Source: CAYNFQ01 sp964396715 (GTDB lineage Bacteria > Patescibacteriota > Microgenomatia > Daviesbacterales > UBA10151). From it: DNA of 64,000 nt. The notes beneath the pieces were generated by a model. It searched no databases and was not told the origin of the DNA. It was given only the letters and a program-made list of their open reading frames with translations. Shown here one piece after another: positions 1 to 8,114 of this stretch; position 1 is the first letter of the stretch; the number at the start of each line of letters is the position of its first letter. Location: NCBI GenBank assembly GCA_964396715.1, contig CAYNFQ010000002.1, positions 1 through 64,000 of the forward strand, written 5' to 3'. The position numbers and the translations under genes are program-made.

Positions 1-59
1 CAACCAATTCCTGATAATCAAACTCCTCAAAAACAAAGAAAAGCTGCTTAAGCACCTAT

Positions 60-88
60 TTGACCCCTTAATATCTTAAATATATACT
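60..88 (+). promoter_or_regulatory. valS promoter, probably giving a leaderless mRNA
   Basis: A -35 box TTGACC (60-65) and a -10 box TATACT (83-88) are separated by 17 nt, a near-consensus sigma-70 promoter. The ATG of valS begins at 96, seven nt after the -10 box, so transcription should start at or within a base of the start codon and leave no room for a Shine-Dalgarno site. Leaderless translation is inferred from this spacing. Confidence 0.7.
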
Positions 89-95
89 TAACTCC

Positions 96-2207
96 ATGAA
101 TAAGGTTTATAATCAGACACAAGTTGAAAGTAAATGGTATAAATTCTGGGAAGATTCAGGCTATTTTAAACCTGAAATAAATCCTTCCGGTTCCCCTTTT
201 ACCATCATCTTACCCCCACCTAATGCCAATGCCCCTTTGCATTTTGGCCATGCCATGTATGTGGTGGAGGACATCTTAATCAGATACCACAGGATGAAAG
301 GTGAGGCTGCTTTGTGGCTGCCCGGAGCAGATCATGCCGGCTTTGAAACTCAGGTGGTTTTTGAAAAACATCTGGAAAAGCAGGGCAAATCCAGATTTGA
401 TTATGACCGGCAAACTTTATATCAGATGATCTGGGACTTTGTACAGGAAAATAAGGGTACTATGGAGGGACAGCTTAAAAGATTGGGATTCTCCCTGGAT
501 TGGTCCAGATATAAATTTACCCTTGATCCGGATATTATTAAAATTGTTTATAAAACATTTAAAAAAATGTTTAATGATGGATTGGCTTACAGAGCTCAAC
601 GATTAGTTAATTACTGCACTAGAAACGGCACCTCATTTTCTGATTTGGAAGTAGTTTATGAGGAAAGGAAAGATCCGCTGTATTATATAAAATACGGACC
701 ATTAATTTTAGCCACCACCAGACCAGAAACTAAATTTGGTGATACTGCCGTGGCAGTTAACCCCAATGATAAGCGTTATCAAAAATATGTTGGCAAAGAG
801 CTTCAAATAGAAACGGTTTTAGGCAAAGCCAAAATTAAAGTGATAGCTGATCAGTCTGTAGACCCAGAATTTGGCACCGGTGTGGTCAAGATTACCCCGG
901 CCCATGATCATGATGATTTTGCCACCGCCCAAAGGCATCACCTGCCTTTAGTACAAGTAATTGGTTTTGATGGCAGGATGAATGAAAAAGCTGGTAAATT
1001 TGCCGGTATGACTGTTAAAGAAGCTCGCCAAGCTGTTGTAGAGGAAATGGAGCAAAAAGGTCTCATTGATCATATTGATTATGAATATAAGCACAGAATC
1101 GGCCTTTGTTATAAATGTAAAAATGTGATTGAACCATTACCTTTGGAGCAGTGGTTTATCAAAATGGAACCATTGGCCAAAGCTGCCATTGCAGCTGTTA
1201 AATCAGGAAAGATTAAAATTTATCCCAAGAATTTTGAAAAAGTATACTTTAACTGGCTGAAAAACATTAAAGACTGGAATATCTCCCGTCAAATTGTCTG
1301 GGGCATGCAGATTCCGGCCTGGTTTTGTGATTCCTGCCAAAAATGGACTGTGACCGAAGGTGAAACCCCGTCTGCATGTAACAAGTGCGGCAATATTACT
1401 TTAGAGCGTGATCCGGATGTATTTGATACCTGGTTTTCCTCCGGCCAGTGGCCGTTTGCCACGCTGCAAACCACCAATCCGCCAGCCGGCGGAGATTTTG
1501 AAAAATTTTACCCAACCTCGGTTATGGAAACTGGACGTGATATTCTCTTTTTCTGGGTGGCCAGGATGATTATGCTGGGAATTTATGCCACAGAGGAGAT
1601 CCCTTTTAAAGATATAGTCTTACACGGCACTGTGCTGGACCCTCTAGGTATTAAGATGAGCAAATCCAAAGGCAATGTGGTAAATCCGATGGAAATTGCC
1701 GACCTTTACGGAGCAGATGCTGTCAGGATGGCTTTAGTGTATGGGACTGCTTTTGGCCATGACCAATCCCTTTCTCATCCTAAACTGCAAGCCATGAGGA
1801 ATTTTACCAATAAATTATGGAATATTGGCCGCTATATTGTGGAATTCGCCCCAGATGATGCCAGACATTTGGAAAACAATTTAACAATGAAACAATTTTA
1901 CAATTCTGATGATCAAGCTATTCTAGAGAAATTAGACCAGATAACTGAAAAGGTTACTAAGGTTTTAGATTCTTATAGATTTCATGATGCAACAGATGCT
2001 TTATATGAATTTATCTGGCATGAGTTTGCAGATAAATATATTGAATCCACTAAAGACAGACGCGCAGAGGCCCAGCCTGTGCTGGAATATGTTTTTAGAA
2101 CCAGTCTGGAACTACTGCACCCATTTATGCCCTATATTACAGAAGAATTATGGCAAAAACTGCCTCACAGCGGTAAGTCTATCATGGTCTCAAAATGGCC
2201 AGATTAG
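96..2207 (+). CDS. valS: Valyl-tRNA synthetase, C-terminally short
   Basis: This cytoplasmic class Ia enzyme charges tRNA-Val with valine. The HIGH-type motif is HFGH at residues 49-52 and the KMSKS loop is at 520-524. The CP1 editing domain lies between them (TTRPET and GTGVVKITPAHDHDD segments). CxxC pairs (CYKC, CDSC, CNKC) suggest bound zinc. The protein is 703 residues, against roughly 850-950 in most bacteria. It ends soon after the anticodon-binding helices (PHSGKSIMVSKWP), so the C-terminal coiled-coil arm that contacts tRNA is absent. Short synthetases are common in Patescibacteria. The gene converges on rplY with a 69 bp gap. Confidence 0.95.
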   Translation: MNKVYNQTQVESKWYKFWEDSGYFKPEINPSGSPFTIILPPPNANAPLHFGHAMYVVEDILIRYHRMKGEAALWLPGADHAGFETQVVFEKHLEKQGKSRFDYDRQTLYQMIWDFVQENKGTMEGQLKRLGFSLDWSRYKFTLDPDIIKIVYKTFKKMFNDGLAYRAQRLVNYCTRNGTSFSDLEVVYEERKDPLYYIKYGPLILATTRPETKFGDTAVAVNPNDKRYQKYVGKELQIETVLGKAKIKVIADQSVDPEFGTGVVKITPAHDHDDFATAQRHHLPLVQVIGFDGRMNEKAGKFAGMTVKEARQAVVEEMEQKGLIDHIDYEYKHRIGLCYKCKNVIEPLPLEQWFIKMEPLAKAAIAAVKSGKIKIYPKNFEKVYFNWLKNIKDWNISRQIVWGMQIPAWFCDSCQKWTVTEGETPSACNKCGNITLERDPDVFDTWFSSGQWPFATLQTTNPPAGGDFEKFYPTSVMETGRDILFFWVARMIMLGIYATEEIPFKDIVLHGTVLDPLGIKMSKSKGNVVNPMEIADLYGADAVRMALVYGTAFGHDQSLSHPKLQAMRNFTNKLWNIGRYIVEFAPDDARHLENNLTMKQFYNSDDQAILEKLDQITEKVTKVLDSYRFHDATDALYEFIWHEFADKYIESTKDRRAEAQPVLEYVFRTSLELLHPFMPYITEELWQKLPHSGKSIMVSKWPD

Positions 2208-2276
2208 GCTCACCTCGCTCGACGCGCAAGTCGAAGCAGGCACGAATTTCCGCAAAATTGCCGCAAAATTGCCGCA

Positions 2277-3044
2277 CTATTTTGATTTTTCTTCAGGAGC
2301 AGCTTTTCCTCCAGCTTCAGCCGGAGCCTGACCTTCAGCCGGAGCTTCAGCTCCAGGCGCGCCTTCAGCAACTGCTGCACCCTCTACAGCCTCACCTTCA
2401 GCAGGAGTACCTTCGGCAGTTTCAGCCGCCGCTGCAGCTGTTTCAGCAGCTTGCTCTTCCATCAACTTCTCCATTTCTGCAGTGACAGCCGGAGCAAGCT
2501 TCACCACAATTTCCTCTGGCTCGGCCTGAAGTGTCAGTTTTGCCCTATCATAATTTAACTGCCCCACAGTAATGGCATCATCAATTTGCTTAAGGGGTGT
2601 AATATCCACCTCAATTTTGGAAACCATTTCAGCAGGAAGTGCTTCTACTTCAATCTCATTTAAGGTTTGCAAAACAATGGCCTCGCCCAGATGAACTGAT
2701 TCCGGCTGTTCACCGATTAAAACCAAAGGCACACTCACTTTCACCTTCTCCTGCAAGTTTACTTGGTAAAAATCTATATGGATTAAATCTCCGCTGATAG
2801 GATCATGCTGGACTTCCCTGATCAACACCGGCCTGACTTTCTCTGTACCGATTTTTAAATCAATTAAACCTGTTTCCCCTGCCAGATGAAAAGTTCTTAA
2901 GAATTCTTTTTGGTCAACAGCCACAGTCTCGCCATCTACCCTTTTGCCAAACACATGGCCTGGAAGCAACCCGTCTTTTCTTAGTCTTTTAACTTTTTTA
3001 CCAAGGATTACCCGCTCCTGCGCCTGTAAACTTAATCTGTCCAT
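2277..3044 (-). CDS. rplY: Ribosomal protein bL25, CTC-type with acidic tail
   Basis: A 255-residue bL25 of the general stress protein CTC type, which binds 5S rRNA in the large subunit. The N-terminal beta-barrel is recognisable (LPGHVFGKRVDGETVAV, then LIREVQHDPISGDLIHIDF), followed by the second TL5-like domain (KVKVSVPLVLIGEQPESV). From about residue 200 the chain becomes a low-complexity A/E/G/P-rich tail (EGTPAEGEAVEGA) of some 55 residues, probably disordered. The gene stands alone between convergent valS and a downstream transporter-like gene on the same strand. Confidence 0.93.
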   Translation of the reverse strand: MDRLSLQAQERVILGKKVKRLRKDGLLPGHVFGKRVDGETVAVDQKEFLRTFHLAGETGLIDLKIGTEKVRPVLIREVQHDPISGDLIHIDFYQVNLQEKVKVSVPLVLIGEQPESVHLGEAIVLQTLNEIEVEALPAEMVSKIEVDITPLKQIDDAITVGQLNYDRAKLTLQAEPEEIVVKLAPAVTAEMEKLMEEQAAETAAAAAETAEGTPAEGEAVEGAAVAEGAPGAEAPAEGQAPAEAGGKAAPEEKSK

Positions 3045-3121
3045 GGTCTAGTAAGATACCACATTTGCCTTTTTTGTACAAGCAACCAAATAAAGCCCAG
3101 AGTACCCTCACGTGCGTGATT

Positions 3122-3538
3122 TCAGGCCAATCCGAGAATGATCACTCCCATAACAAGGATAACTGCTCCCATTAACACCTGCAGCTTCTTTTGAGGCTGG
3201 GTGATTTCTTTAAAATAGAAAAGCCCCCATAAAAAAGAAGATAAAATTACCAGAGAAGAAATTATCGGTACGGCTTTTGAAATACCAAGGCTTAAGATGG
3301 CAACTAAAGAAATAGCGTTTGCCACAGCCCATAAAAATCCGCTGATTAGTCCGTATACATTTAGATTTAAAGGGTATCCTAAAATTAAAGAAAGAAAAAA
3401 ACCTGAAGCAAGGATACCCAAACCCATTAGTGCCTGGAATTGAATTAACCGTGAAGATTGGGATAACTTAAACGGAACAGTATAAGAACCCCAGGCCAAA
3501 GCTGCCCCCAGTGCTGCTAAAAATCCTAATGACTCCAT
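3122..3538 (-). CDS. Half-size EamA/GRP-type membrane transporter
   Basis: A 138-residue, very hydrophobic protein with about four or five membrane segments. The N-terminal LAWGSYTVPFK is like the first helix of the EamA and glucose/ribose-porter group of the drug/metabolite transporter superfamily. Family members usually have two such halves (about 280-300 residues). This is a single half, so it would have to dimerise, as SMR proteins do. The substrate cannot be told from sequence. It is flanked by short intergenic gaps and has no obvious operon partner. Confidence 0.6.
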   Translation of the reverse strand: MESLGFLAALGAALAWGSYTVPFKLSQSSRLIQFQALMGLGILASGFFLSLILGYPLNLNVYGLISGFLWAVANAISLVAILSLGISKAVPIISSLVILSSFLWGLFYFKEITQPQKKLQVLMGAVILVMGVIILGLA

Positions 3539-3607
3539 CTAACAAGTGTACCATGCCCTGCTGCAAGCTGGCCAAATAATGCCCGAGGTTTGCTCACGTC
3601 TTGGAAA

Positions 3608-6442
3608 TTATTTGTTAAATACCACCTCAAATGACCGGTTGCGCGACAAATCTGTGGAGATGCTTTGCTCCTGCGGGCCAATCTCTATTCCCTGTTGGGA
3701 AGATAAACTGTAGTTTAACGGGTAGGTTAGACTCCACTCAAAAGGATCTTGTAAGGTGCCGGCCTGCTTGATAACATCCAGCCTGTATTGGGCTTTGCCC
3801 TCTTTAAAATCCAGTTTGGTAGGTATTTCATAATCTAAAACCAAACTTTTTGCCTCTTTTGGCGAAAGTGAGATCAGGAAAGAATAACCTGACCTGCCGT
3901 AGTCCACAAAGCTCTCTACATCCTTGGTAATATCACTCTCCCCCCACAAAACTCTCACTATTTTAGCCCCAAACGGCAGATAAACCCTCATCCTGTTTTT
4001 ATATTTCCCGGCCGGCCAGCTGTTGGAGGGGCTTTTGTTAATATAACCAATCCGCAGTCTGTGCCTAAGATCCCCATCCTTGCCTACCACAGTTTCCAGG
4101 CGGTAATTTCTTTCCAGATAATAGTTGGCTTTATTTGCCCCTAAATTGGCCTCTACAGGTGCTAGAAAATCCTGAAGCGTTCCGCCTGTTTCGCTGCCGG
4201 CCCTTGGCATAGCATTTGTCCAACCCTGGGAAACAAGGTAGGAGAACAGTTTAGGATGATCCAGATAGATGCTCATATGCTTTTCCTCCAAAGATTTTCC
4301 CAAACTAGCTACAATCCCCGGCCAATTCTGGTTAGGCACAAAGATCAGTTTATTAAATAATTGGGAAGTCAGGGCTGTCAAAAAGTTTTTCTTGGCCTGG
4401 GAGCCCGGGAAAAAGCTTAACTCCGCATGAGCGATGGCTTTTTCAAATAAGTTATCTGCAGTGATTTTTTCATTATAATCAGGCAAATCCAACGGCCCGA
4501 TCGTCTCCAGTAAATTTTCCATAGCAGAAACATCTAGGGCTAAAACTCCCTCCACTCTCTCCCCTGTTTCCTTATTGTAAAACCACTCTGATTGCCTGGC
4601 AGATGTGGGAAAATCCGGCTCCCAGTTGGCATCCCGCAGATACCAGTCTTTTTGTCCCAAATCCTCCCTGATCTCCTTTGGTGGTTCAACATGAAAGTTC
4701 AACTGTCCATCAATTGCATAGATATCCTCAACATCCAATCTTTTCAGTTTTCCTCCCTCAAAAGTAATGAGGGCATATGAACCAATAAAACCGCCTGCTG
4801 GCCGAAGTTCCATATTATTTTGCAGCAGTACCAGATAGCTTTTAGCACCTTCCCAAGCCACCAGTCCGGGCAGTAAAACGCTCACGGCCCGGCCGTTTTT
4901 GACCAAATTTCTATAATGTGACAGTCTGCTTTCCAAACCATCCACTTGATCTTTTAAAATAGCGGGCAGACTCATTTTAAACTCCTCTGTATTTAATAAA
5001 GCGTAGGCTTTGGAAATTTGCTCATCAGCAAAGGTCAGCTGCAAATTAGCTTTCTCAAAATACTCTTTTGGTGAACCTGTTTCCTCCCCTGTGACGCTCC
5101 TAAGCCCCTGATAAAGCTCCTCCACTCCCAAAACTGCTGACTTGGCTGACAGTATGGAATAAGTTGCCAGGGATGAAAGCCCGTCTCCAATACTGAAAGC
5201 CGGATCCAAAACTGGCATCTTTCTTAACGGTGCCAAAGATTTAAACATATTTTTCGCACCCCCAAGTCCGTATTCAGCCTGAGAAAGGTTGATTAAACTT
5301 TTGTCAAATTCCCCTTTTCCCAAATTTTTGGCAGCCTCAAGCAATTGGTACCTGAAAGTGAAAACTGCCCACCCGACTGAAACAGCCGGCCAAATCAGCG
5401 CATAAAAAATCAGCCCGATTGCCAAAGATAAATAAATTTTGCCCAGAGGAAGTTTAAATTTTGGTAATTTAATTGCCCGCTTTGTTTTAGGTTTTGGTGC
5501 ATCTTTTTTTTCTTCTCTTAAAACCTGCAGTTGTTCTTTCTTTTCATCTTCCATCTCAGGTACTTTTAACTCGTGGTCTTTAAAATAACTTAAAGTCTCC
5601 CTTAAGGCCTTCACAATGCCCACTCTTGGGCGCCAGTTTAAAAACCTGATGGTTTTTTCTGAGTTGGGAGTTGGCCAGGGCGGTAAAGATTGCGGGCTAA
5701 AACTTCTCTCCTCATACCACAAAGGGTCTAAAAGTATTTGTTTAATCTCCGCTACTTTGATTGGCGAAGATAAAACTCCGTCAAAGATTTTTTGGGCAGT
5801 TGCTCCTGAAAAGAGGCTTTTTACCATCAAATCCAGCGCATCCTCAATATACAAAGCCCTGGTGGAAAAATCCAAAGACACCTCTTTTTGTAAATCTTCC
5901 CTCAGGGCCTGCTGGATTAATTTCACCAGAGGATCTTTAATCTGAAAGTGCATCCTTGGCCCGTACACCGGACCGAGCCTTAACACCCTGGCATTTAAAT
6001 TATTCTCCTTGGCAAAGGCAGCCAGTTTAGCCTCTATTTTTTTAAGCCAGTCGTGCTCGCCCGACCCCCGATCATATAGCTCTATTGAGGAAAGCAGCAG
6101 GCACCTTGAACCTGTCTTTTTAAGTAGCTTTAAAATATTATCTATATTCCAATCTCTGCTGGTGGATAAAACCACATAATCCAGCCTGGGAATATCCAAT
6201 TCCAAATTTTGAGCATTATCTACTATGAAATGAAAATTGTTGTCTTTGACAGCATTTTCCAGATTTTGCTTAAAACCTGTGGATAAGTTATCCACCCCGA
6301 TCACCTGAATTCCTTTTTTCAGCAATTCATCAACCAGAGAAGATCCTAAAAAACCCGCTGCTCCCACGACCAAAGCCACAGGAGTGTTTCGCGAAAGGCT
6401 TATACTATTTTTTTTGATGATATTTATCTCTGTTTCATCCAC
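3608..6442 (-). CDS. Fusion of SDR epimerase domain, membrane segment and DUF4012
   Basis: A 944-residue protein in three parts. Residues about 20-310 are an extended short-chain dehydrogenase/NAD-dependent epimerase fold with the Rossmann motif GAAGFLGSSL (28-37) and late RLGPVYGPRM. The usual catalytic YxxxK is not evident: the region after SSIELY reads HDWLKKIEAK, so it may bind nucleotide without epimerase activity. A basic linker and one membrane segment follow at about 337-360. The rest is a DUF4012 domain (NNMELRPAGGFIGSYALITF), predicted to lie outside. DUF4012 proteins are common in Patescibacteria and often sit near polysaccharide genes, as here (flippase, O-antigen ligase). The role is probably in envelope glycan assembly; this is inference. 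Confidence 0.8.
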   Translation of the reverse strand: MDETEINIIKKNSISLSRNTPVALVVGAAGFLGSSLVDELLKKGIQVIGVDNLSTGFKQNLENAVKDNNFHFIVDNAQNLELDIPRLDYVVLSTSRDWNIDNILKLLKKTGSRCLLLSSIELYDRGSGEHDWLKKIEAKLAAFAKENNLNARVLRLGPVYGPRMHFQIKDPLVKLIQQALREDLQKEVSLDFSTRALYIEDALDLMVKSLFSGATAQKIFDGVLSSPIKVAEIKQILLDPLWYEERSFSPQSLPPWPTPNSEKTIRFLNWRPRVGIVKALRETLSYFKDHELKVPEMEDEKKEQLQVLREEKKDAPKPKTKRAIKLPKFKLPLGKIYLSLAIGLIFYALIWPAVSVGWAVFTFRYQLLEAAKNLGKGEFDKSLINLSQAEYGLGGAKNMFKSLAPLRKMPVLDPAFSIGDGLSSLATYSILSAKSAVLGVEELYQGLRSVTGEETGSPKEYFEKANLQLTFADEQISKAYALLNTEEFKMSLPAILKDQVDGLESRLSHYRNLVKNGRAVSVLLPGLVAWEGAKSYLVLLQNNMELRPAGGFIGSYALITFEGGKLKRLDVEDIYAIDGQLNFHVEPPKEIREDLGQKDWYLRDANWEPDFPTSARQSEWFYNKETGERVEGVLALDVSAMENLLETIGPLDLPDYNEKITADNLFEKAIAHAELSFFPGSQAKKNFLTALTSQLFNKLIFVPNQNWPGIVASLGKSLEEKHMSIYLDHPKLFSYLVSQGWTNAMPRAGSETGGTLQDFLAPVEANLGANKANYYLERNYRLETVVGKDGDLRHRLRIGYINKSPSNSWPAGKYKNRMRVYLPFGAKIVRVLWGESDITKDVESFVDYGRSGYSFLISLSPKEAKSLVLDYEIPTKLDFKEGKAQYRLDVIKQAGTLQDPFEWSLTYPLNYSLSSQQGIEIGPQEQSISTDLSRNRSFEVVFNK

Positions 6443-6504
6443 GCGTAAATCGTAGCAGAGAAAAATAAGAATGCAATATGGAGGAAGTAGATCTTAATGG
6501 ATAA

Positions 6505-6915
6505 TTATTGCTTATCAAGCGCCCAATTGGCCAGTTGGTCGGCTAAGGTATTTTGTGCGCGAGGAATGTGGCTGTAAACAACACCACCCAGCTCCATTGC
6601 TAAAATTTTAATTTGTTCAATCATTGGCTTAAGATGTTTTGCTTTAACCTTAAACCTACCCGATAATTGTTCTGCCACCAGCTTTGAATCTGCAAAAAGT
6701 TCTATTTGAAGCTGTTCCTGCCCAGGTGCATACTGCTTAATGTGTTTTAGCGCTGCCAAAACCGCAGTATATTCTGCTACATTGTTGGTGGTAATTCCAA
6801 TTATTTTACCGACTTTGTGTAAAATATTGCCCTTCTCATCAGAAATCACAAAACCATAGGCTGCAGGTCCTGGATTACCGCGGGATGCTCCATCAGTAAA
6901 TATGGTTAATTTCAT
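6505..6915 (-). CDS. rnhA: Ribonuclease HI family protein
   Basis: A 136-residue RNase H fold that cleaves RNA in RNA-DNA hybrids, for example R-loops and primers. The four acidic catalytic residues can be placed at D8 (IFTDGASRGNPGPAAYG), E48 (NNVAEYTA), D76 (LFADSKLV) and D126 (NTLADQLAN). The form is the short plant/archaeal-like RNase HI without the basic protrusion of the E. coli enzyme. The start codon overlaps the stop of the upstream flippase gene as ATGA, so translation is probably coupled. Confidence 0.92.
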   Translation of the reverse strand: MKLTIFTDGASRGNPGPAAYGFVISDEKGNILHKVGKIIGITTNNVAEYTAVLAALKHIKQYAPGQEQLQIELFADSKLVAEQLSGRFKVKAKHLKPMIEQIKILAMELGGVVYSHIPRAQNTLADQLANWALDKQ

Positions 6916-8114
6916 CTTAACAGACTAACAAGCAGCATCAGCAAAATCAAGTACTCGGATACCACAGTGGTAGTGGCTGCTGCCATAAACGAATAAGCAG
7001 GGATGTAGATAAAATTTAAGACTAAGTTGATCGCCAAACCGAACGCGTAAATTATCAGCAATGTCTTATATCTACCCTTGCCAATTAAAATCCACATCAA
7101 AAGCGAGGACAAAAAATAGGCCGGGAAACCTGCGGATAATATTTGCAGGCTTTGAGAAGAACCGATAAATCCTCCTCCTGTCAAAAGATTTATCACGGTT
7201 GGCGCCAGCATGAGTGTTAGCGCCATACCCAAACCAGCCAGCAACAATAAACCCAGTCCAATAATCTTGCTGCCTTGGTAAGATTTCAGCATCAGCGGAT
7301 AATAAGCATTCATAATAAAGGTGGGCAAAACCAGGGCTGATTGGAAAATTGAATAGGCAATATTATATATTCCGGCATCAGATACACCTTTAAAATAGGC
7401 CACCATAAATGAATCTGCCCGAAAATAGATCACATTTAACCCTAAAGTTGCGGCAATGGGCCAACTGCTTGTGATAAGTTTTTTGGAAAAGGTCGCATCA
7501 AAAATAGGTGTCATTGTTTGAGTAATTTTCCTGGAAAATATTACAGCCAAAAAAACTACCAGTATCCAGTTTAAAACCTGGGCAAAGATTAAATACAAAA
7601 GGGGGAAGTTGGCATTAACAAACCAGATCACCAGCAATAAATTTAACACAGTGCCTGCTGATGTTGCCGCAACAGACAAATCATATCTTAATTTGGACTG
7701 AAACAACAAGTTAATGCTGACAAAAATGGCAGATCCAAAAATGATCGGGCTGCCAAAGATAACCAGTTTTCTGAATACATCACCCCCGATAGGCAGAAGG
7801 GGGAGCACGATTATGGAAAGTGCCATTAGTATTGCTGCCCATACAATTCTTGTTCCTAAAAGTTTCCTAAACATCTGCTTCTGCAGACTGAAGACTGAAG
7901 ACTGAAGACTTTTTAAAACATGCGCATTAAAACCAAAATCGGAAAGCAGCATAAACATGGACAGGTAAGTCAGGGCCAGAGTAAAAATACCTGTTCCTTC
8001 CTCACCAAACTTTCTGGTGATAAGACCCAAGATGATGATGGTGGAGAAAACAGACACGGCTTTGCCTGCAATCTGCCACATTGTTTGCTGGGAAATTTTT
8101 AAAATTTGACTCAC
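6912..8114 (-). CDS. Polysaccharide/lipid-linked oligosaccharide flippase (Wzx/MATE-like)
   Basis: About 400 residues with 12 or so membrane segments, similar in layout to Wzx-type flippases of the MOP superfamily (N-terminal GKAVSVFSTIIILGLITRKFGEEGTGIFTLALTYLSMF split over helices 1-2, later FRADSFMVAYFKG). It would move undecaprenyl-linked glycans across the membrane. I chose the GTG at 8114 over the upstream TTG at 8150, because this GTG overlaps the TGA of the preceding gene (GTGA). A heptad repeat (7885-7910) is read in frame as SLQSSVFSLQ. It is one of a run of same-strand envelope genes with the O-antigen ligase and rnhA. Confidence 0.82.
   Translation of the reverse strand: MSQILKISQQTMWQIAGKAVSVFSTIIILGLITRKFGEEGTGIFTLALTYLSMFMLLSDFGFNAHVLKSLQSSVFSLQKQMFRKLLGTRIVWAAILMALSIIVLPLLPIGGDVFRKLVIFGSPIIFGSAIFVSINLLFQSKLRYDLSVAATSAGTVLNLLLVIWFVNANFPLLYLIFAQVLNWILVVFLAVIFSRKITQTMTPIFDATFSKKLITSSWPIAATLGLNVIYFRADSFMVAYFKGVSDAGIYNIAYSIFQSALVLPTFIMNAYYPLMLKSYQGSKIIGLGLLLLAGLGMALTLMLAPTVINLLTGGGFIGSSQSLQILSAGFPAYFLSSLLMWILIGKGRYKTLLIIYAFGLAINLVLNFIYIPAYSFMAAATTTVVSEYLILLMLLVSLLR
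7885..7910. repeat. Heptad arm AGACTGA inside the flippase gene
   Basis: Three perfect copies of AGACTGA plus a partial fourth lie in frame in the flippase coding region. The unit resembles the CAGTCTT heptads of the hairpins at 14.0 kb and 26.6 kb read on the other strand. Only one arm is present. Confidence 0.75.

Noticed and set aside
2195..2485. Gln/Leu/Pro-rich frame antisense to the bL25 tail
   Set aside because: It mirrors the low-complexity A/E/G tail of rplY, has no start context of its own and overlaps the end of valS.
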